DNA of 63,470 nucleotides from an uncultured Eubacteriales bacterium (lineage in GTDB: Bacteria > Bacillota > Clostridia > Christensenellales > CAG-138). The notes under the pieces were generated by a model, which searched no databases, had not been told where the DNA came from, and worked only from the letters and a program-made list of their open reading frames with translations. The stretch is from the NCBI GenBank assembly GCA_900542615.1, contig UQOG01000003.1:1-63470 (forward strand), written 5' to 3'. Shown in pieces: positions 25,875-35,272 of the stretch. A program made the position numbers and the translations under genes. How positions within the stretch are numbered: the first letter of the stretch is position 1; every line of letters starts with the position of its first letter.

Positions 25875-28091
25875 CTATTCTTCCAGCAGGTCTGCGTATT
25901 CCCGCAGTTCCTCCCGTACCACTACGATCTCGTTCTTGCGCATCTCGTTCACCGCCGCCGTGAGCACGTGCCGCATGTGGATGGGCCGATCCTCTCCCGC
26001 CGCCATAAATGCCGCGCCCAATACGATGTTTTTGATATGGCCGCCGGACAGCTCGAACTTTTCCGCCACAAAGTCCCAATCCACCCCGTCCTCCACTGGC
26101 GCGTCCTTTGGCAGGGTGCGCAGGTAGATCTCCTTGCGCTGGGGTGGCTCCGGGAAGGGGAAATGCACCACGTAGGTGATGCGCCGCATAAACGCTGCGT
26201 CGATGTTCTGCACCAGGTTGGTGGCCAGCACGCACACCCCGTCGTAATCCTCGATCTGCTGGAGCAGATAGGCCACCTCCACGTTGGCATTCCGGTCGTG
26301 GGCGTCCTTCACGTCGCTCCGCTTGCCGAAGATGGCGTCGCACTCATCGAAGAACAGGATGCAATTGGAATTGCGGGCCTCGTTGAATACGGCTTGCAGG
26401 TTCTTTTCCGTTTCGCCGATATACTTGCTGACGATCTGGGAGATGTTGATCTTATACATCTCCATGTTCAGCTCCCGGGCGATCACCTGGGCGCACATGG
26501 TCTTGCCCGTGCCCGGCGCACCTGCGAACAGGATGGACAAACCCTTGCCATAGCCCAGCTTTTTCTCAAAGCCCCATTCCTGATAGACCCGGTGCTGGTA
26601 GCGGATATGGTTGCAGGCCTGCTGCATCAGCCGCTTTTGGGATTGGGGCAGCACCACGTCCTCCCAGGTGTAGCAGGGCTCCACCCGCCGGGCCAGTTTA
26701 TCCAGCCTATGCACCACCTGCCGGTAGCAGCAAGCGTGTATGGTGCGGTTATCCAAGGGCTTATCCTGGATCCGGCCAAGGCCCGCCGCCTGCATGGCCG
26801 CCCCTTTGATCTGCCGGGGCACGAAGCGGAACTTGACGGAAAGCTCCTGGAGCTGCACCTGGGCTTCCATGGGGACCTGGGCAAAGTAATGGGTAAACAG
26901 GGCCAGCCGTTCCGATTCCTTGGGGGCGGGGATGGAAAACTCCACCGTGGCGGGCCGCACCGGCCGGGGCAGCCGCCGCTTGGACAGCAGGAACACCGGC
27001 TCCCGGCTGATAGCGGCCTGGGCAATGGCCTCGGTCAGGGCCGGGGACGCAGGCTCCACCTCCCCCTCCGGCCCCGTGGTATCCAACCCGTGGAAGCACA
27101 CATAGGCGTCCAATAGCCGGGCGGCCAAAACCGCCTCTTCCACCGCCTTGGGCCGGTGCTCCATGGCCTCCATATCGGCAAATAGGCACTTGGCCTTTTG
27201 TCGGGCCATCAGGTGCTGGATCTGGAAGCGGCGTCCCGCCCCCTCCGGCCCGGTGATGGCGATGGCCTGAGGCCCGCCTGCCATGGCCCCATCCAGGGCT
27301 GCCGCCAGATCCCGGCCGATCACCAGGGGATCCGCCGGGGGTTCCTCCGCCCCGTCGAAGATGCGGATGCCATTGCCGGATTCCAGCCGCCCTGCGCTCA
27401 AAAAGGCCAGCACCATGGGCTTTAGCTGCAAATTTCCCTCCAGCAGGGCCTCCCGCTGGAACAGGGAATTGAACAGGTTCTCCCGGGCGAAGGCGGCGGT
27501 ATAGGCCTCCACCGATTCCCCCAGGGGCAAATATAGCTGCACCGCCAACTGGACGGTGGGGAGCTTCTTGGTGATATCGTCCTGCAAATAGGCCAGCAGC
27601 CGCTCGTACTTGGTATCCAGCCTGGCCCCGTAGCACAGGGTCAGCACCCAGCGGGAAAAGGGGTCCAGCCCAAAGCGCTGGAATACCTTTAACAGGGGGA
27701 AGGCGTCCGGGGCCGTCAGGGCCAGCCGCCGCTCCAGAACGGCTTCCCCCATGCGGATCTGCTCCATCTCCTCTGGGGCCAGCTTTTCCATCAGCCCGGT
27801 CTGGGCCGCCTTGGTCAGGTTATGCTCAAACTCCTCCCGGCTCACCACCAGCCCCAGCATATTCCGCATATCCCCCTGGGGCCCTAACCATTGATGGTAT
27901 TTATAATAGAGATACAGCCGGTAATCCATCAGGGCGAAGGCGTCCTCCATCAGCTCCCATTGGTCCTGATAGGGCGCATCCAGCTTTCCGTAGGCCACCT
28001 GGCCTACCTCCAGGGCTTCCGCCTCCCGCTGGGGCGGGCTGGTGGGGGATTCTTTTTGCCGCTCCCCCTGGGGCTTCCGTTCCCACCACAT
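25875..28091 (-). CDS. eCIS AAA+ ATPase (Afp15/Pvc15-like)
   Basis: A 738-aa protein. The C-terminal AAA+ module (about 490-738) has Walker A GAPGTGKT near residue 526, Walker B ILFFDECDAIFGKRSD, a sensor-1 asparagine in LATN and arginine-finger candidates in AAFMRRITY. A preceding degenerate P-loop-like region (ITGPEGAGRR, about 290) suggests a second, inactive nucleotide domain, after a helical N-terminal domain. AAA+ proteins of this form are core eCIS genes (Afp15/Pvc15), thought to act in assembly or effector loading in the cytoplasm. The start at 28091 lies 2 bp from the PAAR-like stop, so translation is coupled. Confidence 0.9.
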   Translation of the reverse strand: MWWERKPQGERQKESPTSPPQREAEALEVGQVAYGKLDAPYQDQWELMEDAFALMDYRLYLYYKYHQWLGPQGDMRNMLGLVVSREEFEHNLTKAAQTGLMEKLAPEEMEQIRMGEAVLERRLALTAPDAFPLLKVFQRFGLDPFSRWVLTLCYGARLDTKYERLLAYLQDDITKKLPTVQLAVQLYLPLGESVEAYTAAFARENLFNSLFQREALLEGNLQLKPMVLAFLSAGRLESGNGIRIFDGAEEPPADPLVIGRDLAAALDGAMAGGPQAIAITGPEGAGRRFQIQHLMARQKAKCLFADMEAMEHRPKAVEEAVLAARLLDAYVCFHGLDTTGPEGEVEPASPALTEAIAQAAISREPVFLLSKRRLPRPVRPATVEFSIPAPKESERLALFTHYFAQVPMEAQVQLQELSVKFRFVPRQIKGAAMQAAGLGRIQDKPLDNRTIHACCYRQVVHRLDKLARRVEPCYTWEDVVLPQSQKRLMQQACNHIRYQHRVYQEWGFEKKLGYGKGLSILFAGAPGTGKTMCAQVIARELNMEMYKINISQIVSKYIGETEKNLQAVFNEARNSNCILFFDECDAIFGKRSDVKDAHDRNANVEVAYLLQQIEDYDGVCVLATNLVQNIDAAFMRRITYVVHFPFPEPPQRKEIYLRTLPKDAPVEDGVDWDFVAEKFELSGGHIKNIVLGAAFMAAGEDRPIHMRHVLTAAVNEMRKNEIVVVREELREYADLLEE

Positions 28092-28092
28092 A

Positions 28093-28470
28093 TCAGGGAA
28101 TGACCACGGTTGCGGCCATGGGGGAAACCACCTGGATTACCCCGCCATAGGCGCACAGCAGCTTGCTGGTATTGTTCAGTGCGCTTTTGCCGCCGATCTG
28201 CACCGTGAGGGAGCCCGGCATCCAAGGGGCCGTCAGCACCGGGGTGCAGGGCTGCGGGGTCAGCGCCCCGCCGGCGGCTGCGGTAGCTGCGGATACCGCC
28301 GGGTTGGCCAGGCTGCTGCACATGCCGAAGGGCGGCAGCTTATTGTCCATCACCGTGGCCGCAGGCAGGCCGCAGGCCATCACCCGGCAGGCGGGCGCCA
28401 CCGGCAGGTTCGCCGGCGCGGCGCCGAAGGAACATTGACATACAGCCGTATTGGCTGTTTGTATCGCCAT
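28093..28470 (-). CDS. DUF4280 PAAR-like spike tip (Afp10-like)
   Basis: A 125-aa protein with the DUF4280 pattern: an early CQCSFG, a central FGMCSSLANPAV, then LTPQPC, a W-x-PG step and a closing LLCAYGGVIQV. These PAAR-like proteins cap the tip of the contractile spike and can carry effectors, the role of Afp10. The ATG at 28470 has AAAGGAG. It precedes the AAA+ gene and follows an immunoglobulin-like protein of unknown role. Confidence 0.85.
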   Translation of the reverse strand: MAIQTANTAVCQCSFGAAPANLPVAPACRVMACGLPAATVMDNKLPPFGMCSSLANPAVSAATAAAGGALTPQPCTPVLTAPWMPGSLTVQIGGKSALNNTSKLLCAYGGVIQVVSPMAATVVIP

Positions 28471-28473
28471 CGC

Positions 28474-29226
28474 TTACTCCTTTCCTTTGGGCTTTGCGCC
28501 CAGATCCACCTGATTGACCCCCTTGTCCAGCTTCCATTCCGTAAGGTTCGCTTTATCGGGGTCCAGTATATAAGCCGGTACGGGCTCCCGGAAAAAGGCC
28601 AGGATCTGACCCTTTTCGTCTGTATGATATTCCTGGGCGGGATAAAAGGCCGCCCCCCGCTTATGGGAAAACTGCAAGGGGGTATCCAAGGTGGCGTGCC
28701 CGCCCTCTGCGCCGGAAATGGCCACCACTTCGCTGTTTTTTCCATCCACGATCAGATAATTTCCCGGGAAGCGCCCCTCGGGCCCGCCCCGGAAATACAG
28801 CTTCGCCTCCCGGCTGCCCGCCTCCGCCGTATCCTGGGCCAGCTTCAGATCCGCCATGGCGGCCTTGGCCGCTACCCACAGGGCGCGGTCCGCTACCGGT
28901 TTCCCCCGCTCCGTCAGGGTGGCGGAAAGCTGGGTCATCTGGCTGTAAAGGGGATAGTTGGGGGCCGGCTTTAAGGTGACGTTTCGCTCCACATGGCCGG
29001 CTTCCGGGATCTCCAATAGGATCTTCTCATCCCGATACCGTCCGCCCCGCAGCACCACCGTATGGGGCCCGGGGGCCAGGTTGGTGAAGATCAGGTAGCC
29101 CCCCGGGCGGTAGCCCGGATGGCAAACCTGGCCGTCCAAGATACACCCCACGGCGTTTTGGGCCATAGGCTTGCCGGTAAACCCATCCCGCACAGCCAAA
29201 GCTGCGCTCAACCGCACGCGGATCAT
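28474..29226 (-). CDS. Prealbumin/Ig-like-fold protein of the eCIS operon, function unknown
   Basis: A 250-aa protein. Residues 1-80 look like a carboxypeptidase-regulatory or PEGA-type beta domain (FTGKPMAQN..., PGGYLIFTNLAPGPHTVVL, GRYRDEKILLEI). The remainder is mixed and ends in basic residues (GAKPKGKE). The frame is open to 29340, but ATG 29226 overlaps the DUF4255 stop by 4 bp (ATGA) and starts at the domain, so I chose it. Its place between the tail-terminator and tip genes suggests a structural accessory, perhaps a tip or surface decoration. I do not recognise the family. Confidence 0.6.
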   Translation of the reverse strand: MIRVRLSAALAVRDGFTGKPMAQNAVGCILDGQVCHPGYRPGGYLIFTNLAPGPHTVVLRGGRYRDEKILLEIPEAGHVERNVTLKPAPNYPLYSQMTQLSATLTERGKPVADRALWVAAKAAMADLKLAQDTAEAGSREAKLYFRGGPEGRFPGNYLIVDGKNSEVVAISGAEGGHATLDTPLQFSHKRGAAFYPAQEYHTDEKGQILAFFREPVPAYILDPDKANLTEWKLDKGVNQVDLGAKPKGKE

Positions 29227-29825
29227 AGGTTGCCTCCTTCCCGGATGCCGGCCTTTTCGTCCAACGCGATGGCCACGTCGCCCACCCGGGCCACCCGGCG
29301 GGTGCGCTTGCTGTCGATGAGGATGCCCTCCAGCTTGCACACGATGGATAGCTTATAGGGCTTGGTGGTATTGTTCCAGATCTTGATCATCTGGTCGAAA
29401 TTAGGCCGCTCCACGGAAATATGGATGGCCGCCCCGGTATCCAACAGGGAGCCCTGCAAATACTTCCGGTCCAGCACGGGCTGGTCCTTGAGTACCTGGA
29501 GCGCTGCCCCCAGCATCCGGTATTGATCCGCCTCCCGCAGCTGGGCGGGGGCCTTGGAATGGGCGGTGATCAAAAAGCTCAGCTGAAAGCGGGAAGGGGC
29601 CATGCGCTGCATGTTCCGGGTCTGTTGCATATAGCCCGCCTGGGGCGCGGCCTGCTTATCCTCCTCAATGTGGAACAGATAAACGGTAAGCTGGTTGTTT
29701 TCGCTTTCATGGGGGGAACACAGGGATATCAGATCCCGCTTGCTGATGGGCTCTGGGGTCATATTCTCCCGCAAAAGCTCCACCAGGCCGTTTCCCGCCT
29801 CCACAAAGGCCGTATAGTCTGCCAT
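29223..29825 (-). CDS. DUF4255 tail-terminator protein (Afp16/Pvc16-like)
   Basis: A 200-aa protein matching the Pvc16_N/DUF4255 pattern: a conserved core LTVYLFHIEEDK near residue 48, PSRFQLSFLITAHSK near 78 and ADQYRMLGAALQVLKDQPVL near 100. In eCIS this protein caps the end of the tube and sheath distal from the baseplate and fixes the length. The start at 29825 has GGAGGGAAGG. It follows the MORN-repeat membrane protein and overlaps the next gene by 4 bp. Confidence 0.9.
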   Translation of the reverse strand: MADYTAFVEAGNGLVELLRENMTPEPISKRDLISLCSPHESENNQLTVYLFHIEEDKQAAPQAGYMQQTRNMQRMAPSRFQLSFLITAHSKAPAQLREADQYRMLGAALQVLKDQPVLDRKYLQGSLLDTGAAIHISVERPNFDQMIKIWNNTTKPYKLSIVCKLEGILIDSKRTRRVARVGDVAIALDEKAGIREGGNL

Positions 29826-29838
29826 CCGTCCTTCCCTC

Positions 29839-32349
29839 CTATCGGCTTAAGGCCGCCAGCCAATCATACTGGCTGGCCAGCATCCCATTGGTCAAGGTAT
29901 TCAAGGCGTACATCTGCACCGCGCAGCCGTGAATGGCCGTATGCAGATCCACCGTTGCCTGGCTGTGGGCGCACAGGGCGTCGCAACGGGCGGTCTCATC
30001 CACCGTGCCCATGGCGTATCCCTCCAGGGCTTTTTCCATATCCCCTTTGGCGGTATTGTAATCCGTCTGGGCTTGCAGCAGCTCCTGCCAGGCCAGTTCC
30101 AGATCCATCAACCCCAGGGCGATGGCCTCGCTATTTCCCGCCCCCTGTAACGCGTCCACATCCAAGGTGGCCGGGTCCACCAAAAACAGCGCCTCCGTCA
30201 AGTCATAATCCGCCAATGTCCCCGTCAGGGTACCCTTGGCTTCCAGCTGGATCTTCTCCATGGCCACCATGGCCCGGTTGGCGCTCAACTCCAGCTTGTT
30301 TACCTCCGCCGTCAGGGCGTCCACCGTCTCCTGGCTGCCTGTGCCCATGCTGCACTTTTTTTCTTCCGCCGCCAGCAGGGCCTTCTTCCACGCCGCCTGC
30401 TCCTCCATGGCCTGCCGGGTCTCCCCCTGCAGATAATAATCCGCCATGGCGGTCAGCCCCGCTTCCAGGGAGGCCCCCGAGGTGGCGCCTAACAACGCCG
30501 CCGGCGCCGCCGTGCCGTAATATTCGCAGCCCGGCCCTTCGCCGGCCGCGGATAGGGCGGCCGTTGCCCCGCTGCTGGCGGCAGCAGCGGCGGACGTTTG
30601 GGCGGTTTCAGCGGCGCTGCCGCTTGTTTGCGGCTCTGTTTGGGATTCCCCTACGGCCTCCCCGGTGGCACCGGCATCCTCCGTCAGCCCCAGCTTGCCC
30701 AGTAGGCTGTCCATCCGGGTGGCGTTCCCGCCATCCCCGGCGCTCCCCGACCCGGAGGCGCCCGGCAGGCTCTGGTTCACGATCCATTCCACCATCACCC
30801 ATTCCGTTTCCCCGGGCTGGCTCCAGCCCACGAATACATAGTCCTCGTAATAATAGGCGGTCCGGTGATAGGTGCCGTCGGGATAGGGCACCCCGCCGGT
30901 AAACACGGCGGCCTCGTCCCGCTCCTGCTTGTCGTACCCTGCGGCCTGGGCCTCGTATTCCGCCGGGGTATGCCAGGACATGGCGTCCGCAAAGGGGTCC
31001 GCATCCCGGTCATAGCCGTATACATAATATACCGTGGGGTCCGCCTCTTCGGTCTTGTAGGTACAGAACAGGGTCACGCCCAGGGCTTTGTTGTTGATGG
31101 AGAACCCGTTGCGCTCCCCCGGGGTCTCCATCAGCTCCGCTTCCCCAAAGGCCGCCCGCACCTCGTCCCCGGTCTTGTTGAGCAGCGCCCCCAGATCCGG
31201 CACCCCATGGATCATATTGCCGATGTAAATGGATTCCCCGGTGCTGGCATACAGGGTGCCTTCCCCATGGGGCACCAGCCCTTCCACATAGCCCTCGTAA
31301 TAGAGCTTGCCGCCCCAATGGATGGTCACCGCCCCCACCGGTTCCCCGGCCTCAAAGGTGCCGGTGAGCCGCAGGTCCTTGCGGATGTTCAGCACCCCGT
31401 CCCCGGAATACAGCCCTTGCAGGAACCCGCCCTGGTATAACAGGCTGCCGTCCTCGTTATAGAGGTTGCCCGTCTGGTCATACAGGCCGTCCAGGAAGCC
31501 GCCCTTATACTGCACCTGGCCGTTTTCATAGTACAAGGTGCCCTCGCCGTCGTATTTCCCCTGCAAATAGCCGCCCCGGTGGAGGATCTGGCCATTGGGG
31601 TAATAGGAAGTGCCCGTGCCGTCGTACAGGTCTGCGGCAAAGTCCCCCTTGTAACATACGATGCCGTCTTCATAGGCGGTGCCGGTACCCTCCCGCAAGC
31701 CGCCTGCAAACTGGCCTTCGTATAGGATCTCTCCGTCCTCATACAGGGTGCCCTTGCCTTCATAGACCCCGCCGGCAAAGTCGCCGGTATACACCAGCAC
31801 CCCTTCTTCATAATAGCTGCCCTTGCCCTCGTACATGCCGTCTACAAAGGCGCCTTCATACAGGACCCGGCCCGCCTCGTCATAGGCTTTGCCCTGGCCC
31901 TGGATCATGCCGTCCTCCATTTTGCCCTGGAGCATGGGCATATCCTTTTCCGGATCGTAATATACGATCACCTTCCCGCTGTAGGTGGGCACCGCTTCAT
32001 CCTTCTGATACAGCCGGGCGGTAAAGAACATGCGCACCAGCCAGGGCCATATCACGAAATAGAACAGCAACCCGAAGGCGATCAGCCCCACCGCCAGCAT
32101 GACCAGCAGGGACTTTGCCACGAACAATCGCTTGGTCTCAACGAAATCCTCCCGCTTGGTGGGCTTTTTCCCGGCCACCGCCACCGAGGACATGGCCTTG
32201 GGCACCAGCCGCACCGCCTGGCGGGACAGGCTGGTGACCCGGCGGATACGGGCCCGAAGCCCCACCACCTGCCGGGTGAGGAAGGCTCGGAAGGTACGGA
32301 ATACCAGCCCGCAGGAATTTAGGATTTGCTGAAAAAATCTTGCGATCAC
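29839..32349 (-). CDS. Membrane-anchored MORN-repeat protein within the eCIS operon
   Basis: An 836-aa protein. A basic N-terminal ~75 residues precede one membrane helix (about 78-104). About ten MORN-type repeats of 20-23 residues follow (about 125-345; YEGKGTLYEDGEILYEGQFA and similar). Next come a mixed domain (about 360-520), a Ser/Ala/Gly/Thr low-complexity linker (about 535-610) and a helical, coiled-coil-prone C-terminus. The start is GTG at 32349 with GGGAGG 8 bp upstream. MORN repeats often mediate membrane or scaffold association. No canonical Afp/PVC part looks like this. I infer a possible membrane dock for the injection particle or a component of the sensing apparatus. Confidence 0.75.
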   Translation of the reverse strand: MIARFFQQILNSCGLVFRTFRAFLTRQVVGLRARIRRVTSLSRQAVRLVPKAMSSVAVAGKKPTKREDFVETKRLFVAKSLLVMLAVGLIAFGLLFYFVIWPWLVRMFFTARLYQKDEAVPTYSGKVIVYYDPEKDMPMLQGKMEDGMIQGQGKAYDEAGRVLYEGAFVDGMYEGKGSYYEEGVLVYTGDFAGGVYEGKGTLYEDGEILYEGQFAGGLREGTGTAYEDGIVCYKGDFAADLYDGTGTSYYPNGQILHRGGYLQGKYDGEGTLYYENGQVQYKGGFLDGLYDQTGNLYNEDGSLLYQGGFLQGLYSGDGVLNIRKDLRLTGTFEAGEPVGAVTIHWGGKLYYEGYVEGLVPHGEGTLYASTGESIYIGNMIHGVPDLGALLNKTGDEVRAAFGEAELMETPGERNGFSINNKALGVTLFCTYKTEEADPTVYYVYGYDRDADPFADAMSWHTPAEYEAQAAGYDKQERDEAAVFTGGVPYPDGTYHRTAYYYEDYVFVGWSQPGETEWVMVEWIVNQSLPGASGSGSAGDGGNATRMDSLLGKLGLTEDAGATGEAVGESQTEPQTSGSAAETAQTSAAAAASSGATAALSAAGEGPGCEYYGTAAPAALLGATSGASLEAGLTAMADYYLQGETRQAMEEQAAWKKALLAAEEKKCSMGTGSQETVDALTAEVNKLELSANRAMVAMEKIQLEAKGTLTGTLADYDLTEALFLVDPATLDVDALQGAGNSEAIALGLMDLELAWQELLQAQTDYNTAKGDMEKALEGYAMGTVDETARCDALCAHSQATVDLHTAIHGCAVQMYALNTLTNGMLASQYDWLAALSR

Positions 32350-32402
32350 GTATGGATCCTCCCTGGAAAATCATCCTGTCCGGGCCGCGGCCCTTTGGGG
32401 GA

Positions 32403-32780
32403 TTAGAATAGGTACTGGATCAGCAGCAGGGCAATGCCTGCAAGCAACGCCGCCGCCACCACCCCGCCGACGATCCGCCGGGTCAGCCGTTTGTAATAGT
32501 CCGGCGCCACCCTAAGGGGCTGCACCGGGGAGCGGCGCACATAGCCATCCGGAGCTAAGACGGCCGGCTGCTCCTGCACATAAACCCCGGCCTTGGCCCG
32601 CTTGGGGGCGGCCTGTTTTTTTCGGGCCCGCTCCACCCGTTGGGCGGCGGCGCCGATCCTGGCGTTGGCGTAGCCCACGATGCTGGTCTCCCGGCGGAGC
32701 TCCGCCTGGGCGGTCCGCACCTGGTTCCGGGCCGCGCTCTTGACCTGGTTGCCCACCAGGTTCAAGGGATTGATGGCCAT
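32403..32780 (-). CDS. Small tail-anchored basic protein
   Basis: A 125-aa protein starting MAINPLNLVGNQVKSAA. It has a helical, strongly basic first half (RVERARKKQAAPKRAK), a short proline-containing linker and one membrane helix near the C-terminus (about 103-123, VGGVVAAALLAGIALLLI). The frame is open upstream to 32831, but ATG 32780 has AGAAGGGAAG and lies 3 bp inside the stop of the preceding gene. It is probably an accessory to the two membrane proteins around it. No family is recognised. Confidence 0.6.
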   Translation of the reverse strand: MAINPLNLVGNQVKSAARNQVRTAQAELRRETSIVGYANARIGAAAQRVERARKKQAAPKRAKAGVYVQEQPAVLAPDGYVRRSPVQPLRVAPDYYKRLTRRIVGGVVAAALLAGIALLLIQYLF

Positions 32781-32782
32781 GG

Positions 32783-35272
32783 TTACACTTCCCTTCTGCT
32801 GGCCGGCTCCGACCCGTTCAGGCCGATCCAATCCGGCGCCTGCTTTTCAAACCGATCCGCCAGATACAGATAATGCCGCGCCACGCCGTCCTCGCCCTGC
32901 TGCCGGGCGATCTCCATAAACAGCCGCTTGGCCTGGGCGAAATCCCCGCTGTACAGGGCGTAGATCCCCGCGCTGAAGGAGGCCCGGGCGCTTTCCTTGG
33001 CCAGCCGCATTCCGTAGGGGTCCCCGTCGAAGATCTCGTATACCCGGATCGGGCTATCCCCATCCCGGCTCTTGCCGATATAGCGCAGGTGATATTCCTT
33101 GGCCGCGTCCGCCACCGCCATGGTACATAGGATGTTGGCGTCCAGCACCTGGGCCAGCTCCACCAGCTTGCGGGCGGTGTTCAGGCAGGCGGATACCACC
33201 GTGGGCACCACCCGGTCCTCGTCCCCCACCACGCCCATCATGGCCACCCCATGATCCAGGGCCACCCGCAGCTCCACCGGCGCGTCGTCCCGGGCTTCCC
33301 GCTGGGCGTTGAGCTCTAAAAGGGCCTGCCGGACCTCCACAGCCGCCCCCACCGCTGCCTGGGGCCCGCTTTCAAACACCGCGTCAAAGCCGTCGTGGGT
33401 AAAGTTATAAATGGTGCCCCCTGCGCCGGATACAGCGCCGGCGATGTGGGCGAATACCTCGTTAATGTTGTCGAACAGGGTCTGGGCGTCCTGCTGATAG
33501 GCTGCCTCCGGGAAGCGGAAGCGCACCACCATCATGGCGATCTCCTGGGATACGCTGGTATCCTTATCTACCTGCTCGATGTTGGCGACCCCCAGCAGGG
33601 CCACCAGCCGCCTGGGCACGAAGCGCATATACGCGCTTCCCGCCAGAGCCGCGCTTTCCTTTTTCTTCTCCAGGGCCCCGCTCAGGTCGTTGAAGGCCGC
33701 AGCCAGGGCTTCCAGCTCGTCTCCGGTATGGTGCTCCACCCGCACCTGGGGCGCTCCGCTGGCCAGCAGGTCCACCCCGCGGGTCACCCGCCGGGCGCCC
33801 AGGGCAGCCTCCCCGATGGCCAACAGGCTCAGCAGCGCCACCAGGGCCACCGCCCCGTAGGCATACAGGCCCAGCTCCAGGATGCCCCCCTGGATCGCCT
33901 GCTCCAGAGCCTTATCCTGCACCCGCACATAGAGCGCGCCGCCCTCCGCCTTCAGGCAGACGGCGTAATAATAGCCGATGCCGCCGGATGTGGCGTGGCC
34001 GGCATATTGCCCCTTTTCCCGGGCCAGGGCCAGCTGCTCCGCCACCCCGGGCAGGAAGCCCGGCGTCTGCAGGGTTGTGCCCGCCGCCTCCGGGCCGGAG
34101 CTGGCCAGCACTTCGTAGGCCCCATCCCCTCCCTGGCCCAATGCCAGGAAGGTGCAATCCGCATAATCCCCATCCGCCTGGGCCAGGGCCTGGGCGGCCT
34201 GGGTCAAGCCCGCCTCGTCCTGGGCGTCCACCTGGGCGGCCTGGGCCTCCAGAGCGGCCAGGATGTTCTGCTCCGCGCCGGCCCGGTACCGGGGCCCCAC
34301 CGCGATCAGCAGCGCCGTGCTTACGGCCACATAGCCTGCCAGGCCCAGCCACAGCAGGTTTTTCACCACCAGGGGGAAGTATAGCTTCTGGTATTCGCAC
34401 ACCAGATAGTAGAACCCATAGGACAGGAACAGCACCCCCGCCACCAGCAGGGCCAGCACCAGGCCGCTCTGCCAGGGGATCCGGTACAGGCCGGCGCTCA
34501 GGTCGGTATGCCCGCCTTGTGGGGATACCGATAGCAACATCTGCCCGCTCTCATAGAGGAGGGCCAAGGCCCCCCCGTTCCCATCGGGGGCCAGCCACGC
34601 CACGCTGGCGCCGGGCAGACCCGCCAGGGAAACGGCCTGCCTGGCCTGCTCCAGGGCCGCCGCGTTGGCGGCCTGGGCCTCCTGAACATCTTCCCCCGTC
34701 AGGGCGCCGGCGGCCACCAGGCCCTGGCCCTGGGCCGGATCAAAGGTATAGGCGGCGTATTCCCCCTCCTGGAGCACCGCCAGCTCCACCAGCTCCCCGG
34801 CGTCGGCGGCGTACAAGATCCCGGCGCTGGCCCGCCGCTGATCCCCGGTGGTCCCCGACAGGGGGGCCTCCAGCAGCAGCTGGAAGGGCTGCTCCGGCAA
34901 AGCCGCATACAGGGCATAGCGGGTCAGCTCCACGCCGGCCCGCTCATACAGCCCCAACAGGATGCAGCCGTTTTTCGCCACATAAATTTGTTCCACGGAA
35001 AAGTCCTGGGGCAAGCCCTCGGAAAGGGGCCGCTGGGAAACCCGGCCCTCCGCGCTGGCGCCATATAGGCTATACCCGCCGCCCCGCTCCGCTTCCAGGG
35101 CGTAGGCCACCCCGTCCGCCCCCTGGACGGCCTGGATAAAGGTACGCGTCCCGCCGCCGCTGCGCAGGTTTTCCGCCATATCCCCCAGCGCCGCCGGAAA
35201 CAAGCTGTAGAGCAGCACGCCAAACACGGCGATAAACAATAGGAAGATCGAAAACTTGCGAAGATTTCTCAT
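32783..35272 (-). CDS. Membrane sensor with degenerate class III nucleotidyl-cyclase domain
   Basis: An 829-aa protein. Domains in order: helix (about 8-26), propeller-like extracytoplasmic region (about 30-260), helices near 270-340, a second outer sensor segment (about 345-460), helix (about 465-490), HAMP (about 490-545), cyclase homology domain (about 575-755) and a TPR-like tail (about 765-820). In the cyclase domain the second metal aspartate is present (FTHDGFDAVF) and so is LNTARK. The first (FxDIxGFT) is replaced by VRFRFPE, and the purine-selecting position is changed. Cyclase activity is doubtful. The ATG at 35272 overlaps the previous stop (ATGA), which decides it over the GTG at 35299. 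It parallels the propeller-CACHE plan of the MFS fusion at 21229. Confidence 0.7.
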   Translation of the reverse strand: MRNLRKFSIFLLFIAVFGVLLYSLFPAALGDMAENLRSGGGTRTFIQAVQGADGVAYALEAERGGGYSLYGASAEGRVSQRPLSEGLPQDFSVEQIYVAKNGCILLGLYERAGVELTRYALYAALPEQPFQLLLEAPLSGTTGDQRRASAGILYAADAGELVELAVLQEGEYAAYTFDPAQGQGLVAAGALTGEDVQEAQAANAAALEQARQAVSLAGLPGASVAWLAPDGNGGALALLYESGQMLLSVSPQGGHTDLSAGLYRIPWQSGLVLALLVAGVLFLSYGFYYLVCEYQKLYFPLVVKNLLWLGLAGYVAVSTALLIAVGPRYRAGAEQNILAALEAQAAQVDAQDEAGLTQAAQALAQADGDYADCTFLALGQGGDGAYEVLASSGPEAAGTTLQTPGFLPGVAEQLALAREKGQYAGHATSGGIGYYYAVCLKAEGGALYVRVQDKALEQAIQGGILELGLYAYGAVALVALLSLLAIGEAALGARRVTRGVDLLASGAPQVRVEHHTGDELEALAAAFNDLSGALEKKKESAALAGSAYMRFVPRRLVALLGVANIEQVDKDTSVSQEIAMMVVRFRFPEAAYQQDAQTLFDNINEVFAHIAGAVSGAGGTIYNFTHDGFDAVFESGPQAAVGAAVEVRQALLELNAQREARDDAPVELRVALDHGVAMMGVVGDEDRVVPTVVSACLNTARKLVELAQVLDANILCTMAVADAAKEYHLRYIGKSRDGDSPIRVYEIFDGDPYGMRLAKESARASFSAGIYALYSGDFAQAKRLFMEIARQQGEDGVARHYLYLADRFEKQAPDWIGLNGSEPASRREV

